A stretch of DNA of 64,000 bases from assembly GCA_021234155.1 (NCBI GenBank), contig JAJEKV010000002.1, positions 26,713,299 through 26,777,298 of the forward strand, written 5' to 3'. The position numbers were made by a program, and so were the translations under genes. Positions within the stretch are counted from its first letter, which is position 1. Each line of letters begins with the position of its first letter. This document shows positions 23,049-33,900 of the stretch, one piece after another. The notes under the pieces were generated by a model. The model was not told the DNA's origin, ran no database searches, and was given only the letters and a program-made list of their open reading frames with translations. Source of the DNA: Isoetes taiwanensis (lineage: Eukaryota; Streptophyta; Lycopodiopsida; Isoetales; Isoetaceae).

Positions 23049-23833
23049 TTATTGTCCAGTAACTGTAATAAGTTTGGGCTTTTGAGGTTCAGGGGGTGGG
23101 ATCTTTGGCACCGTCACAGTCAATATTCCTTCCACACAGCTAGCTCCCACCTTCTCAAGATCTGCATCCCCAGGCAAGGTAAATTTTCTCATGAATTTGC
23201 CCACTCTTCGCTCCATCCTCAAAAATTTCCCTTCATCCTCTTCGCGCTTTCTTTCAGCAGTAATTGATAGAACATTTTCATTCTCAATTTGCACCTGCAT
23301 TGCATCATATCAGGTTACTTCTCAATCTCAAAATCCTGAAGCAAACAACATTTCAAACAAAACCACTAAAAACAAGCCAAAATAAATAACTACACTTCAA
23401 ACAAAACCAGTAAAAGCAATGGACCTTTTAAGATCACTACATAGAGAAGAATATATCATGCATGTTCTCAAATAGATCTTATAACTTATTTCACACTAAT
23501 TTAAATCTGGACCGTATTTCAGACTCATTTAAGTCTGGAACTTTAACCTAAAGCTTCTCTCTGAAATTTTCTTTTCACTTTGCATATGCCATCTCCTTGT
23601 ATATCCCTAACATCTTCCTAAATCTTTCTGACCAGTTTGGACATGCTTACCTTAATGTCACTGGATTTTAAGCCCGACATATCAGCAATAAATAGATACT
23701 TGTTTGGGAACTCTTTCACATCAACAGGGGTCCCTGCCATGGCTTTAGTATCCGTTACATATGCCCTAGCAGGAACATTCAAAGACCGTTCCATCTCATC
23801 CGGGATGTTAAGAAGTACGTTCAAAAAATCCAT
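23049..23833 (-). CDS. Class II cytosolic small heat-shock protein (HSP20 family)
   Basis: Two exons, 23833-23651 and 23294-23049, join in frame across a 356-base intron with GTAAGC and TGCAG borders to give 142 residues. The alpha-crystallin domain covers roughly residues 40-130. Diagnostic class II features are the [20 protein letters not shown] segment, [25 protein letters not shown] and a PPPEPQKP tail, with an I-T-V oligomerisation motif near the end. Such proteins form cytosolic oligomers that hold unfolding proteins during heat stress for later refolding. The N-terminal arm ([13 protein letters not shown]) is somewhat shorter than the usual class II arm. Nothing disrupts the frame and the promoter is intact, so the gene is probably functional. 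Confidence 0.92.
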
Positions 23834-23887
23834 TCCTTATGCTTCAAATTCAGGGATACTTTTAACTTATGAGCTCTGTTGCGTTTC

Positions 23888-24128
23888 CTACAATAAAAAA
23901 ATGCAAGATCAATTCCCCGCTAAATCAGTGAGCAATATTAATCCTATATAATTCTTCCTATGCGCAATACACTCCTATATAATTCTTAAAAGGAATACAA
24001 AACCCAATTCCGTAAAACAAATAGAGAACCCAAATTCTAAGGAGATAATTGCTAGCATCCGATTCTAAAACCTTGACATCCGATTCTAAAACCTTGATGC
24101 GCGATATCTAAATGCAAGCAGGCAATAC
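23888..24128 (-). other. Probable intron in the 5' UTR of the small HSP gene
   Basis: On the minus strand the leader shows GAG|GTATTGCC at 24129/24128 and TTTTTTTATTGTAG|G at 23888/23887, with a pyrimidine-rich end. Splicing would shorten a leader of about 330 bases to about 90. Inference from splice consensus only. Confidence 0.45.
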
Positions 24129-24190
24129 CTCAAAACTAAAAGTTATTCGCCAATGGACAATCTGCAGCTTATAAGCAAGAAGGCGGCGTT

Positions 24191-24201
24191 CTATTTATAT
24201 A
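24191..24201 (-). promoter_or_regulatory. TATA box of the small HSP gene
   Basis: TATATAAATAG on the minus strand lies about 20-60 bases downstream of the heat-shock element cluster and upstream of the leader. Confidence 0.7.
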
Positions 24202-24220
24202 CAGAGAAAATGGAGAATAC

Positions 24221-24262
24221 TAGAAAATGGAAGGTCTGGAAGAGTCTCGAAAACTCTTCTAT
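24221..24262 (-). promoter_or_regulatory. Heat-shock element cluster
   Basis: Alternating GAA/TTC blocks occur around the core GAAGAGTTTTCGAGACTCTTC on the minus strand, with further TTCC and TTCTA blocks towards the TATA box. This is the imperfect nGAAn/nTTCn array expected for heat-shock factor trimers. Confidence 0.7.
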
Positions 24263-25132
24263 GGACGGCCACGTATATATACGCACTTGAACACGTGGCA
24301 TTAAGGGATAAGTAATGAATATTTAAACCTACCCCTATAATAATATGTTGTTAGGGAGCACGTTGAGAAAAATTGGAGTAGAAAGCGAGTACGGCAGAGT
24401 GAGAATTAGTTCATAGAGGGGACGGCCTATGGAAGAAGGGATCGGAGGAATTATTGTTTATGGGAGCTGTACATAATCTAGACCAGAGATTTGGAAGGGG
24501 CAGGGCTCTTCTTAAGGGAGAGAAAAAAAGAGTCGATTATATGTAGGATTTATGGCTATTTGCTCGTTTGAGCTATGTCAGGATAGGTGAAATATTACTG
24601 AAGTGTGAAATATTACTGAAGTTTTAGCTTGAATGTATGAAGTTCTTAGCCAATTGCACTGCTACTGCGAAAGGCAATGGAAGAGTGTTAATTGTGTAGA
24701 GTTTCCAATAATTTGTTCATCTGATTAAGCTGATAAGAAGATGCAAATATCAAGGGGAGCAATTGGAGGTAATTGCCTAAATCGTTTGACTAAGTCGTTC
24801 GACTGGCTAGCTAAATAGTTGCTTAGCAGTAGATAGGCTTCTCCTTTTGGCCCTGAATAATTAGTGGTGGTTGTAGAGGTTAACTGAAGTGCAATCATTT
24901 TCCAACTGAACATTAATTGTAGAGAGTCTATGATATGTGGTCTTTTGAGGAAGGGCTCATATTATGAAATCCCATTATAACAGCATTAATAACAGTTTCC
25001 TAGGTAGTAGTTGCAGGAAGTACAAATAACAAATGAAACTAAATTGACAACTTGGTTAATGGTATATAGGTGTTGTGGCAAAGTTTTTTGAAGACGGTTA
25101 AAAACTGGACGGAAGTACTGACTGGAAATAGC

Positions 25133-25301
25133 AGAAGAAGAAGAAGAAGAAGAAGAAGAAGAAGAAGAAGAAGAAGAAGAAGAAGAAGAAGAAGAAGAAG
25201 AAGAAGAAGAAGAAGAAGAAGAAGAAGAAGAAGAAGAAGAAGAAGAAGAAGAAGAAGAAGAAGAAGAAGAAGAAGAAGAAGAAGAAGAAGAAGAAGAAGA
25301 A
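25133..25301 (+). repeat. (AAG)56 microsatellite
   Basis: About 169 bases of uninterrupted AAG units, which yield artefactual Arg- or Ser-homopolymer frames. The duplicated copy at about 27180 has only AGCAGAAGG at the equivalent place. Confidence 0.95.
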
Positions 25302-25898
25302 AAAGAAAAAGAAAGTACTAATCTTTCTTCATATCTAGATGTGTGAGAATGGAACCTAAAGTGTGGCAGTGTATAATGCCACTTTGGAAACAGAAAATAG
25401 AATTGATCTTTCTTAATAAGTCTGATATTGAAATTTATGATGTGTATCATTTGCTACCACATATGGTGACTGAGGTTGATATGGATAGCATACATAGATA
25501 TAATTTGCAGAGAACCTTTTGGTTTGTTGGGGCGAATTGTAAACATGCTCTATAAGTATATTGTTATATAAAAAAACTATTGGAATAGTTATGTTGCATT
25601 TGATGTGAACATGTGAAATACATGGTAGATATAATGTGTTAATAATATGGAATATGATGCTGCAGGGTCAGTATGATTCTAAGACCGTAAAATTGTGTGG
25701 CTTTATGCTTATATGATCCTAAATTTCTATAGGGTATATTTGTTTTATGCTGTACGGGATTTAATGGTCTAGGGGTTGCTTATTTTCACAGGACAGGTTT
25801 TGTTGGAAATCCTTTATGGAGGGTTCCTATGACCCTTATACCATAATGATAAAATATTATACTAATACTTTGCCTTGTTGAGTATGGTATTCTGATAC

Positions 25899-26086
25899 AA
25901 GAAGAAGAAGAAGAAGAAGAAGAGGAGGAGGAGGAGGAGGAGGAGGAGGAGGAGGAGGAGGAGGAGGAGGAGGAGGAGGAGGAGGAGGAGGAGGAGGAGG
26001 AGGAGGAGGAGGAGGAGGAGGAGGAGGAGGAGGAGGAGGAGGAGGAGGAGGAGGAGGAGGAGGAGGAGGAGGAGGAGGAGGAGGAG
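25899..26086 (+). repeat. (AAG)8(AGG)55 compound microsatellite
   Basis: The sequence switches from AAG to AGG at 25922 and runs 165 bases without interruption, ending GAGGAGAAGAAGGAGCAACTCG. The paralogous copy reads GAAGGAGGAGCAACTCG near 27182, with no expansion. Confidence 0.95.
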
Positions 26087-26199
26087 AAGAAGGAGCAACT
26101 CGAGGTTTTATAAACAGTTACAACTTAGGTATAGATTATGGATAAGATAGATGGTTCCTTTTGTCTCTACTTTTAGACCAATCCCAGAAATATAGTCAG

Positions 26200-28060
26200 G
26201 AGCGGTATCCCAATTGCAAATTCCCCATGCATATGACTGTAAAGTCTAAGATCTCTCCCGGTTATGTCCAGATGTAGAAGCCAGAGTAACTGCAACTTTT
26301 ATAGCTAGCCTCTAGGATTATAGCCTCTAAGTCGCTTTGAGTTGATATATGGGCTTCCCCAGTGAAATAAAGGATATAGCCAGCACCAACATCCCAATTA
26401 CAGAGTTTTCGCGCATATGACTATAAAGTGTGAGGTCTCTCTCGGTTACGTCCAAATGTAAGAGCCAAAGTATCATTAGACTTTATTTGCAAGTCACCTT
26501 GAGTTGATATATTGATTTTCCCACTAATTTATTTGCCATCTTCTATTACTGTCTTTGATTTTTAAAGCTAGTATAAGTCGAGAATTGTTAATACCAGAGC
26601 CAATAATCATGTTTAATTTAATACTAAACGAGCATTACCCTGTGTCTTGCCTCTAGGAAATGGGACAAGGCACATTTCCATATCTTCATTAGAAGGACAA
26701 TGTCATCCACAATGTTCATAATGTGCTGTTGATTGCAGTAATTTGATTGCAATAATTATGGTTAATTAAATACTAAACGAGCATTACCTTGTGTCTTGCC
26801 TCTAGGAAATGGGAGGATGCAGATTTCCATATGCTCATTGGAAGGACAATGTCATCTTGAAGAGACAAAACCCTGCTAAAGGTAGTTGATTAAATAATGA
26901 ATCAAGAAATCAGCTTTTGGTCTTAACCCCACTTAAATGACCATGCCATGGCTAGAATGAGTAAGTAATAATGAAGATCAAGAAAATCTATATATATTGT
27001 GCACGTTTAAAGCTATGAAGTTCTTAGCCAATAGCACTCCTATTGTGGAAGGCAATGAAAGAGTGCTAAACTTTGTAGGATTTTCAACAGTTTGACAACT
27101 TGGTTAACTGTATATAGGTGTTGTGGCAAAGTTTTTTGAGGACGGTTAACGACTAGACAAAAGTACTGACTGGAAATAGCAGAAGGAGGAGCAACTCGAG
27201 ATAAAACAGTTACAAATTATATATAGATTATGCATAAGTTAGTGAAGGTAGTTCCTTTTGTCTCCACTTTTGAACCAATGAACCGGCTTCTTATAACCTC
27301 TAGAATTATTGCAGTGATTCGATTGCTTTCTAGTTGTTTAAACGAGAAATATACTCAGCAGCTGTATCCCAATTACCGATACAAAGTGTGAGATCTCTTG
27401 GTTATGTCCAGATGTAGGAGCCAAAGTAACTGCAATCTTTATAGCTAGCATAAGTCGAGAACTTTAACACTAGAGGCAATGGTTATGTTGAATTAAGTGG
27501 TAAATGGGCACCAGTATCCCAATTCCATATTTCCCACGCATATGACTATAAAGTGTGAGATCTCTCCTGGTTATGTCCAGATCTAAGAGCCAAAGATCTA
27601 AGAGCCAAAGTATCATCAGACTTTATTTGTAGATCACCTTGAGTTGATGTATGGATCTTCCCACTAATCTGTTTGCCATCTTCTATTACTATCTCTGATT
27701 TTTGAAGGTAGCATAAGTCGAGAATTGTTTAACACCAAAGACAATAATCATGTTTAATTAAATACTAAACGAGCATTATCCTTGTCTCTACTTTTGGATC
27801 AACGAATTGGCTCCTTATAGCCTCTAGGATTATAAGTCTCTAGCAAATGGGACAGGGCACATTTCCACATCTTCGTTGGAAGGACAATATCATCCACGAT
27901 ATTCATAACGTGTTGTTGGTTGCAGTAATTTGATTACTTTCTGGTTGTTTAGGCAAGGAATATAATCAACATCAATGTCTCAATTGCAGAATTCCTCATA
28001 TGGCTGTAAAGTCTGAGATCTCTCCCAGTTATGTCTAAATCTAGTAGCCAAAGTGTCATC
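26200..28060 (+). repeat. Five diverged copies of a CCCAATT...GTGTGAGATCTCT unit
   Basis: Units start near 26208, 26393, 27368, 27518 and 27979. Each has CCCAATT, usually GCATATGACT-TAAAGT, then GAGATCTCTC-GGTTATGTCCA and a trailing GAGCCAAAGTA-C. Spacing is irregular because other segments are interleaved. Confidence 0.7.
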
Positions 28061-28704
28061 AACCCTTATTTTTATAAGTCATCTAAAACATAGGAAAATC
28101 ATTTATCTGGACGTGCATTCTTTACGAGTGCCATACTGTATATCTCACTACATCTACATCTAGAAGGGTGGAAAATGTTTAGCTTGAGCGTGCCATATCT
28201 AAGACTCTTGCACTTACATAACTAACAATTTAGGGGGTGAATATTCTCTGCTAGAAGACCATGGCTATCGCAAACATGGTTTGAAGAGACAAAACCCTAC
28301 TAAGAGTGTTTGATTAAATAACGAATCGAGAAATCAGCTTTTAATCTTAATCCCATTTAAATGGCCATGCCGTGACTAGAATAGGAAAGTAATAACAAAG
28401 ATAAAAAAAACTATATATGTTGTGCACATTAAATTGAATACTTATTCATCAGTATGCAAGTATAATGAACAAGATTGCGTATTAAACGGGAGCAAATCAT
28501 CGAAACGAGGGCAAAAGGAATATTCCTTAAAGATTCCCTTACTTGTGCATGAAATTGTATTTTGAACCCCCCTCCTCCCTCCCCTCCCCCCCAAACGACT
28601 AATTTTTTTATGCAACGATAGAAATGACTTTTTTAAAATGACACTTTTCCTTGCAAATAGAATTTTCTTCAAGTATATTTTCAGAGAAGACCACTGATTT
28701 AAGA

Positions 28705-28770
28705 GTCCGGGGCCTCACGGCCTGAGGGACGTTAATGTATATTCTATTCTATTCTATATATTCTATTCTA
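28705..28770 (+). mobile_element. 3' end of a SINE/LINE-family insertion with TTCTA tail
   Basis: AGTCCGGGGCC-TCAC-GGCCTGAGGGACGTTAATGTA is followed by ATTCT units, matching the stem-loop and pentamer tail at 22246, 33081 and 59893. The upstream border is undefined. Confidence 0.5.
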
Positions 28771-28850
28771 ATATTTAACATAAAATTGAAGTACAAAGTC
28801 TGTAACTGAAATTGTAGTATTCTCAAAATGTGAAGATAAAATCTTCATAT

Positions 28851-29195
28851 TCACATGCAAAATTTACAATATTTTTCTAAGACTCTGTTATGTACAAGAG
28901 TATGAGAAGTGATGGGGAAGGGATCCAGCACATCATCATGTTCATTTATGCCATCCTCATCATCTTCACTTCTTTCATTGTCACTCGAGGAAGTGCTTGA
29001 GTTATCTTCCTCCTCACTATCAACAGATGGTGAAGCATTGCCACCACCACTCCCTTCTTCATCATCTTCCTCGTAATTACAAGCTTTTTTAAGCAAATTG
29101 ATAGTCCTCTGGCGTAGACGGTTGTCATATTTCAATTTGAAATCGTAGCACAATATAGTCACGTCACTTAGGTTCAGCTCATCCCTACAACCCAC
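28851..29195 (-). CDS. Hypothetical acidic 114-residue protein, possibly a fragment
   Basis: The frame opens MGCRDELNLSDVTILCYDFK, then a basic stretch (NRLRQRTINLLKKACNY), and from residue 43 a Glu/Asp/Ser-rich tail. Length and biased composition in a repeat-rich context suggest part of a transposon-encoded protein or a chance frame. I know of no homologue. Confidence 0.3.
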   Translation of the reverse strand: MGCRDELNLSDVTILCYDFKLKYDNRLRQRTINLLKKACNYEEDDEEGSGGGNASPSVDSEEEDNSSTSSSDNERSEDDEDGINEHDDVLDPFPITSHTLVHNRVLEKYCKFCM

Positions 29196-29199
29196 TTTT

Positions 29200-30715
29200 C
29201 TTGGACTTTCTCCCTTTTCCTTGGCTTCTCATTTCTAACTCATATCTACCTTCAAAAGCATTTTCTGAGCGTGTTGCAAGCCAATGAATCTTGAGTTTAG
29301 TACTTACATAGATTCAAAATAATCCCATATAAACCATGAAAAAGATAGAGAAACAAATGATAAGACACTAAAGACAGTAAATTACTAGAATGCACATGCA
29401 CAAAAGACTGATTAAATACCAGCTCTATAAAACAAACTTCAACCTAACCAAACCCATCCTATTGAAAATGCAAAGCAACCTTTGCCTGACACCAAGTCAA
29501 ATAACATGAAAGATAGTGCCATATTGGAACTAGAGCAAAGAGCAACCGATGAAAATGCCCAACAACTACATGATCCTACAACCAGCAATCCTACAAAAAC
29601 ATGAGGGGCTGCGGCCAGGAGTAACTAGAAATAAATAATAAGGATGCCAAGGTAGTCTGGGAAAGCAAAAAATAAAAGCTCTCAATGGTTTAAAAGTTGT
29701 TGGAAAAGGGAATGTGAGCATCTGGATATCGAGGGACTCACAAGAATGGGAAGTTGCCGGTTTTGCTTCAAGTGGATACGGCATGAGTGATGAATGTCCG
29801 CCACGTGGCCCTGCCACGTAGGCAGGTGCTCTCATCGAATACAAAAATAAGGCGATGGCAGACTCAGGCCGGAAGGCTGTAGGAGGTAGAATCCAGAAGG
29901 GGAAATAGACCAGAAATAAGACATTGAAAGAGAAATACAAAGCGGCAGTTGGATCCAGGTGGCGAGGTAACCAATCTGACAAGAACTCAAAAGAAAAAGA
30001 GACTTCAGCTAGCAATCCAATGAAATTGAACCACAAAAGCAGACCAAAAAGAAATGAATGAAACCTGTCAACTATCCACCAGAACAAACCACAAACAGAT
30101 TTTCAAGTCGAAGTCCTTCCGTCCATGCTTGATCCAAACTCATGGCAGCACCAGAATACAAAAATCCCCGAACGGAGACTAAAACGGTACTAAACCACGA
30201 TCAAAGATCCATCTGCACCACGATCTAAGATCCATCTGCACCAACAAAAGAACTCACAAAATGCCAAATCTGGATTGAACTCAATGGGGCTATCTGAAGA
30301 AATCCATGTAGGAGCTGGATTGAACTCGATAGCCTCCATGTAAGAGTCTTCAAGATCCATTGATAGAAGCGCAAGCAGAGATGGCAGAAGGCTTAGGCCG
30401 ATAGATGATCAAGATAATCAAAGGCGATAGTGAAGAAGAAAACTTGTGGAGCCAAAAAGGAGGAGAATAGAAAGGAACTCAAGAGAACGCCGATGACTAG
30501 AAATGAGACAAGAGGCAAAATAAATAGATAGGAGATGTGAGAAAGGATGTCCCCATCAAAGGAATGTCGGTTCTAACCCTAGCATCATCCTTATGATCAA
30601 CATGTAAAGGTTTTCTATTTATGTGCATTCTTTTACTTAATAGATCTCTTGCTAATTCAAAGACAATTTTGGTCTTCAAGAACCCCTACAAATGTATTTT
30701 TACCTATTCAGTGCC
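29200..30715. other. No gene recognised
   Basis: The minus frame 30087-29566 (173 codons) is hydrophobic but has no recognisable domain. A 23-base direct repeat (core AGATCCATCTGCACC) lies at about 30200-30240. The stretch may belong to the LTR or untranslated part of a retroelement, but no ends were identified. Confidence 0.35.
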
Positions 30716-30740
30716 ACTAGTATTGAAGCCAACAGGTTGG

Positions 30741-31060
30741 AGAACTTGATTTATAGTCCAATATTCTAACCATTAGACCATCCAATGCAGTAAAATTATA
30801 CACAATAACATTAGGGCATGTTCCATTGCAAATGTCTCGAGTGTGACTGTGTAGAGTCACATTCAACATAAGGTGGTTGGTAGGACCCAATGATTTATAG
30901 TCCAATATTCTAACCATTAGAACATTCAATGCAGTAAAATTATGGTGTATCCTTCAAGTCATACAATAACATTAGGGCATATTCCATTGCAAATGTCTCG
31001 AGTGTGACCGTGTAGAGTCACGTTCAACGTAACGTGGTTGGTAGGACTGGCAAAAACCTT
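30741..31060 (-). repeat. Two tandem copies of a tRNA-like (SINE-type) unit
   Basis: The minus strand near 30779 reads TGGTCTAATGGTTAGAATAT, an exact match to the tRNA A-box pattern (TRGYNNARNGG), and is followed by a weak B box (GGCTTCAATAC). A second diverged copy of the A-box part lies at 30925-30893. Each is linked to CAAATGTCTCGAGTGTGAC...GTAGAGTCAC. This resembles tRNA-derived SINE debris. Confidence 0.45.
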
Positions 31061-31069
31061 ATATCGGCA

Positions 31070-32255
31070 CCTGCCTCGAGTCAGGTCATGAGAATGGGCA
31101 TATCCCTTCCACCAAATACAGGTTGACCCTGTGAGGTTGGTGGTGGCAACCTTGCCGATATCCTTCTCTGACATTCCATAGGACTTGTCGAATTCATGCA
31201 TCTCATCCAACCAGGATTCGGCATCCACACCCGACCTAGTCTTACCCGAGAACTGGGCCAATTTACGGTTCTTTCAAATGCTGTGATAGCAGAATGTACG
31301 GTTTTCTGATAGTCTTTCTTTTTGGACTTAGCATGATCACCTGTTAACTCAGAGCATGGAATAATTTAAGGGCTAAACTTAGCTATTTGGCGATTTTTTA
31401 GCACATTTTTGAAAAAAATTGGCTAAAGTAAATGGAAAAAATTAGGAAAAAAAAAATAATTTTAGCTTAACTTTTTTCGGGATTGCACCAACCTTGGAGC
31501 TCTTTAGCCAAACGCTAGAAAGTAAGAGAGTGAAATTTTGTATTGTTTAGCTAAACTATAGAAACTTTTAGAATGAATTTCATGCTAGTTTAGCTAATAT
31601 CATTCTAGTTTATATGAAATATATGATTAGTAAATAGTTCTAGTAGCATTATAAATTAATTTGTCATAGATTTTGCTAGTTAGGATTTTTTTAGAATGTT
31701 TTCACAAAGAAAATGACTAAAATAAGTGGAAACAATTGAAAAAAAATATAGTAGTTCGGTTTAATAATTTCCGTTGGCCACGCCATAGAAATTTTTGGGA
31801 TGATGTTTAGGTTAGTTTAGCTAAATGCTAGAAAGTATGAGAGGAAAAATATGTAGAGTTTAGCTAAACCACAGAAAGTTTTGGGATTAATATCGAGCAA
31901 GTTTAGCTAAAGTCATTCTAGCTAATAAGAAATATGAGATTAGTAATTTATTCCCTGACTCAGAGGATTCTGATGACTCGGACGATTCAGAACTGGCATC
32001 AGATGATGAACTGCTTCGTGTACGCTTTGAACGTGTGGATGTAGCTGGAGCATGTACTGATGCGGGTGGCGGTGGTGGCTGATGATTTGCTATAGCGGGA
32101 ATCTCAGGGCCATATTCTCGCGGTATTGGTGGTGGGTTGTTCTGAAGTACATAAGCTTGGAGCTCAGTAAGCTGACGCTTCATAAGTATGAGTTCCTGTT
32201 CTTGTGTGAGACGATCAGGTTGCACGAGTGTCGCCCATGGAGGGGGACTTTGCAT
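31070..32255 (-). pseudogene. Ty3/gypsy-like gag, interrupted by a hAT MITE
   Basis: The minus frame starts at 32255 (MQSPPPWATLVQPDRL), with a helical segment, a Pro-rich part, and a Ser/Glu/Arg-rich tract to about 31966. Beyond the 603-base insertion the same frame continues (LTGDHAKSKKKDYQ) and, after a one-base slip near 31264, reads SGKTRSGVDAESWLDEMHEF, IGKVATTNLTG and IWWKGYAHSHDL. This matches the retrotransposon gag domain that packages element RNA. No protease, RT or LTR was found nearby, so this is an isolated remnant. Confidence 0.7.
31355..31957. mobile_element. 603-bp hAT-type MITE with 8-bp target duplication
   Basis: ACTCAGAG occurs on both sides (31347-31354 and 31958-31965). 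The ends are inverted repeats, CATGGAATAATTTA and, reversed, CAGGGAATAAATTA. An 8-bp duplication and CA(G)GG-type ends fit the hAT superfamily. There is no transposase frame. Inside, TTTAGCTAAA-containing phrases recur several times. Removing the element leaves the gag frame continuous. Confidence 0.85.
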
Positions 32256-32814
32256 TGTCTAAAATATAGATAAGACTGAGATAAGCACAACATTCAAGCA
32301 TTGTCATAATAACACCATTAGAAAAGAAAATACTTGATGTAAGAGTGGAAATTGGTGTCACATTTATCATATTACTCGAATGGACAAACAGAATGTGGAA
32401 TTTTATTTATATCAAGATGTTATACATAAGCATAGTCAGTTGGAGACGTGAGTGGATTCAGTATCGAATGAAGGGTCTATCCCTTATTGACCACAACAGA
32501 TTATACTTTTGCCAAGCCCCGAGGATGATATCCTGGTACTCCCTGGTCGGGCGTATGATTAAGAGATTGAACAAATTGTTCATTGCTCGATATAGTTCCC
32601 AAAGATAATCATCCACATCGAAGAGTGCCTTCTCATATGTGTTATCCCAATAGGACCAACAGTGCGTCATAAGTCATGGGCGGCTTTATCTTGAAGAAGC
32701 GTGACAAGTTCCCACCCATTAGTGGTGTAGCATGGTGTGTGTGTGTCCCTGCAGTAGACCCCGCAGTGGAATGTACAATCATTAACCTATAATTTACATA
32801 CAAGGCATTCATCA

Positions 32815-32816
32815 GA

Positions 32817-32860
<44 letters not shown>

Positions 32861-33080
32861 TAGATAGATAGATAGTATTTTTAATGTCACACCACTAGGC
32901 AGCATCCAACTGGATATGTGACCACACACCACACCACATTGCTCGGTTGGGCCCTGCCCCCAACCACTTTACATTGCATCTGTGGGTTTTGACACCCACA
33001 GTTCAGAGTGCGATTCTGGGCGGTCTCGAACTCGAGACCTACATTTGCTAGAACTAGTGTGTTACCACTAGACTAAACAG
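32815..33080 (-). mobile_element. tRNA-derived SINE with (CTAT)n(CT)n tail
   Basis: On the minus strand the head reads CTGTTTAGTCTAGTGGTAAC, with a perfect A box (33065-33075). A B box, GTTCGAGACC, lies about 32 bases later (33022-33032). The 3' end is GCCTAGTGGTGTGACATTAAAAATA followed by CTAT and CT repeats. RNA polymerase III would transcribe such an element from the internal boxes. Its 3' end resembles that of LINE A (GCCTGGTGGTCTGCAGACAC), which suggests dependence on that LINE. Confidence 0.65.
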
Positions 33081-33315
<235 letters not shown>

Positions 33316-33359
33316 AATGAAATGAAATGTTTATAAATATATGTGTCTGCAGACCACCA

Positions 33360-33900
33360 GGCCTATGTGACGCTCAACCATACACTTATAAAATATATCC
33401 TCTAGTGCATCCTCTGAAAGAAATGCACTAGACCCCTCTAACTCATCCTCTTGTATCCCTTGAATGTTAAGTTTCCTCAGCATTATATCCCTATGATCCA
33501 ATATTTTAACAATAAAGTCACCGATTGTGCTATCTGGCATATCAAAGAAAGCTATCAAGTTGCACAAACAATATTATATGTATCTCTGATGCTTTTGTAT
33601 TGCGGGCACTGTAAAAGCACATGCATTTCATCCTCAACCACTCCCATCTTGCATAGCTTGCAGAGTCTCAGCTCATGGGGAATATTGCTCCAGCGCCCAA
33701 CTTCAACGCCAAGATGATGTGAGCTAAGTCTCATTCTGCTAATTGCATGCCTTAACTTTACTGACACGCCTTCTCTCAAATATCTTGGAACCTGAAGCTG
33801 TGGACTGATATTCTGCCTGTAATATTCCTTCTTGACTTCTGGCACTCTCCATGATTTCTCCATGACATGTTCCATTACCCACTACCTAATATCCGCATGA
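33360..33900 (-). pseudogene. LINE A ORF2 C-terminal CCHC-like domain
   Basis: The minus strand encodes LSSHHLGVEVGRWSNIPHEL, then RLCKLCKMGVVEDEMHVLLQC, giving a C-x2-C ... H-x4-C zinc-binding pattern seen at the end of many non-LTR RT proteins. The counterpart in LINE B (41206-40727) has the same spacing. Confidence 0.7.

Larger units (their letters stand above)
24590..28430. repeat. Large diverged duplication
   Basis: ATGAAGTTCTTAGCCAAT occurs at about 24638 and 27016. CAACTTGGTTAA-TGTATATAGG followed by TACTGACTGGAAATAGCAGA occurs at 25047-25135 and 27096-27183. GGCCATGCC-TG-CTAGAAT occurs near 26940 and 28365. The order is kept, so a unit of about 2.4 kb was duplicated and its first copy later gained the two giant microsatellites. 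No protein-coding gene is seen in either copy. Confidence 0.7.

Noticed and set aside
25070-25450. Long frames of poly-Arg and poly-Ser
   Set aside because: They are translations of the AAG microsatellite and carry no gene signals.
25862-26098. Poly-Leu frame on the minus strand
   Set aside because: It is a translation of the AGG/AAG microsatellite.
29566-30087. 173-codon hydrophobic frame on the minus strand
   Set aside because: No domain, no supporting splice or promoter context, and hydrophobicity explained by T-rich composition of the strand.
30741-30800. Functional tRNA gene on the minus strand
   Set aside because: The A box is perfect, but the acceptor stem does not pair and the T-arm is degenerate, so a SINE or pseudo-tRNA is more likely.
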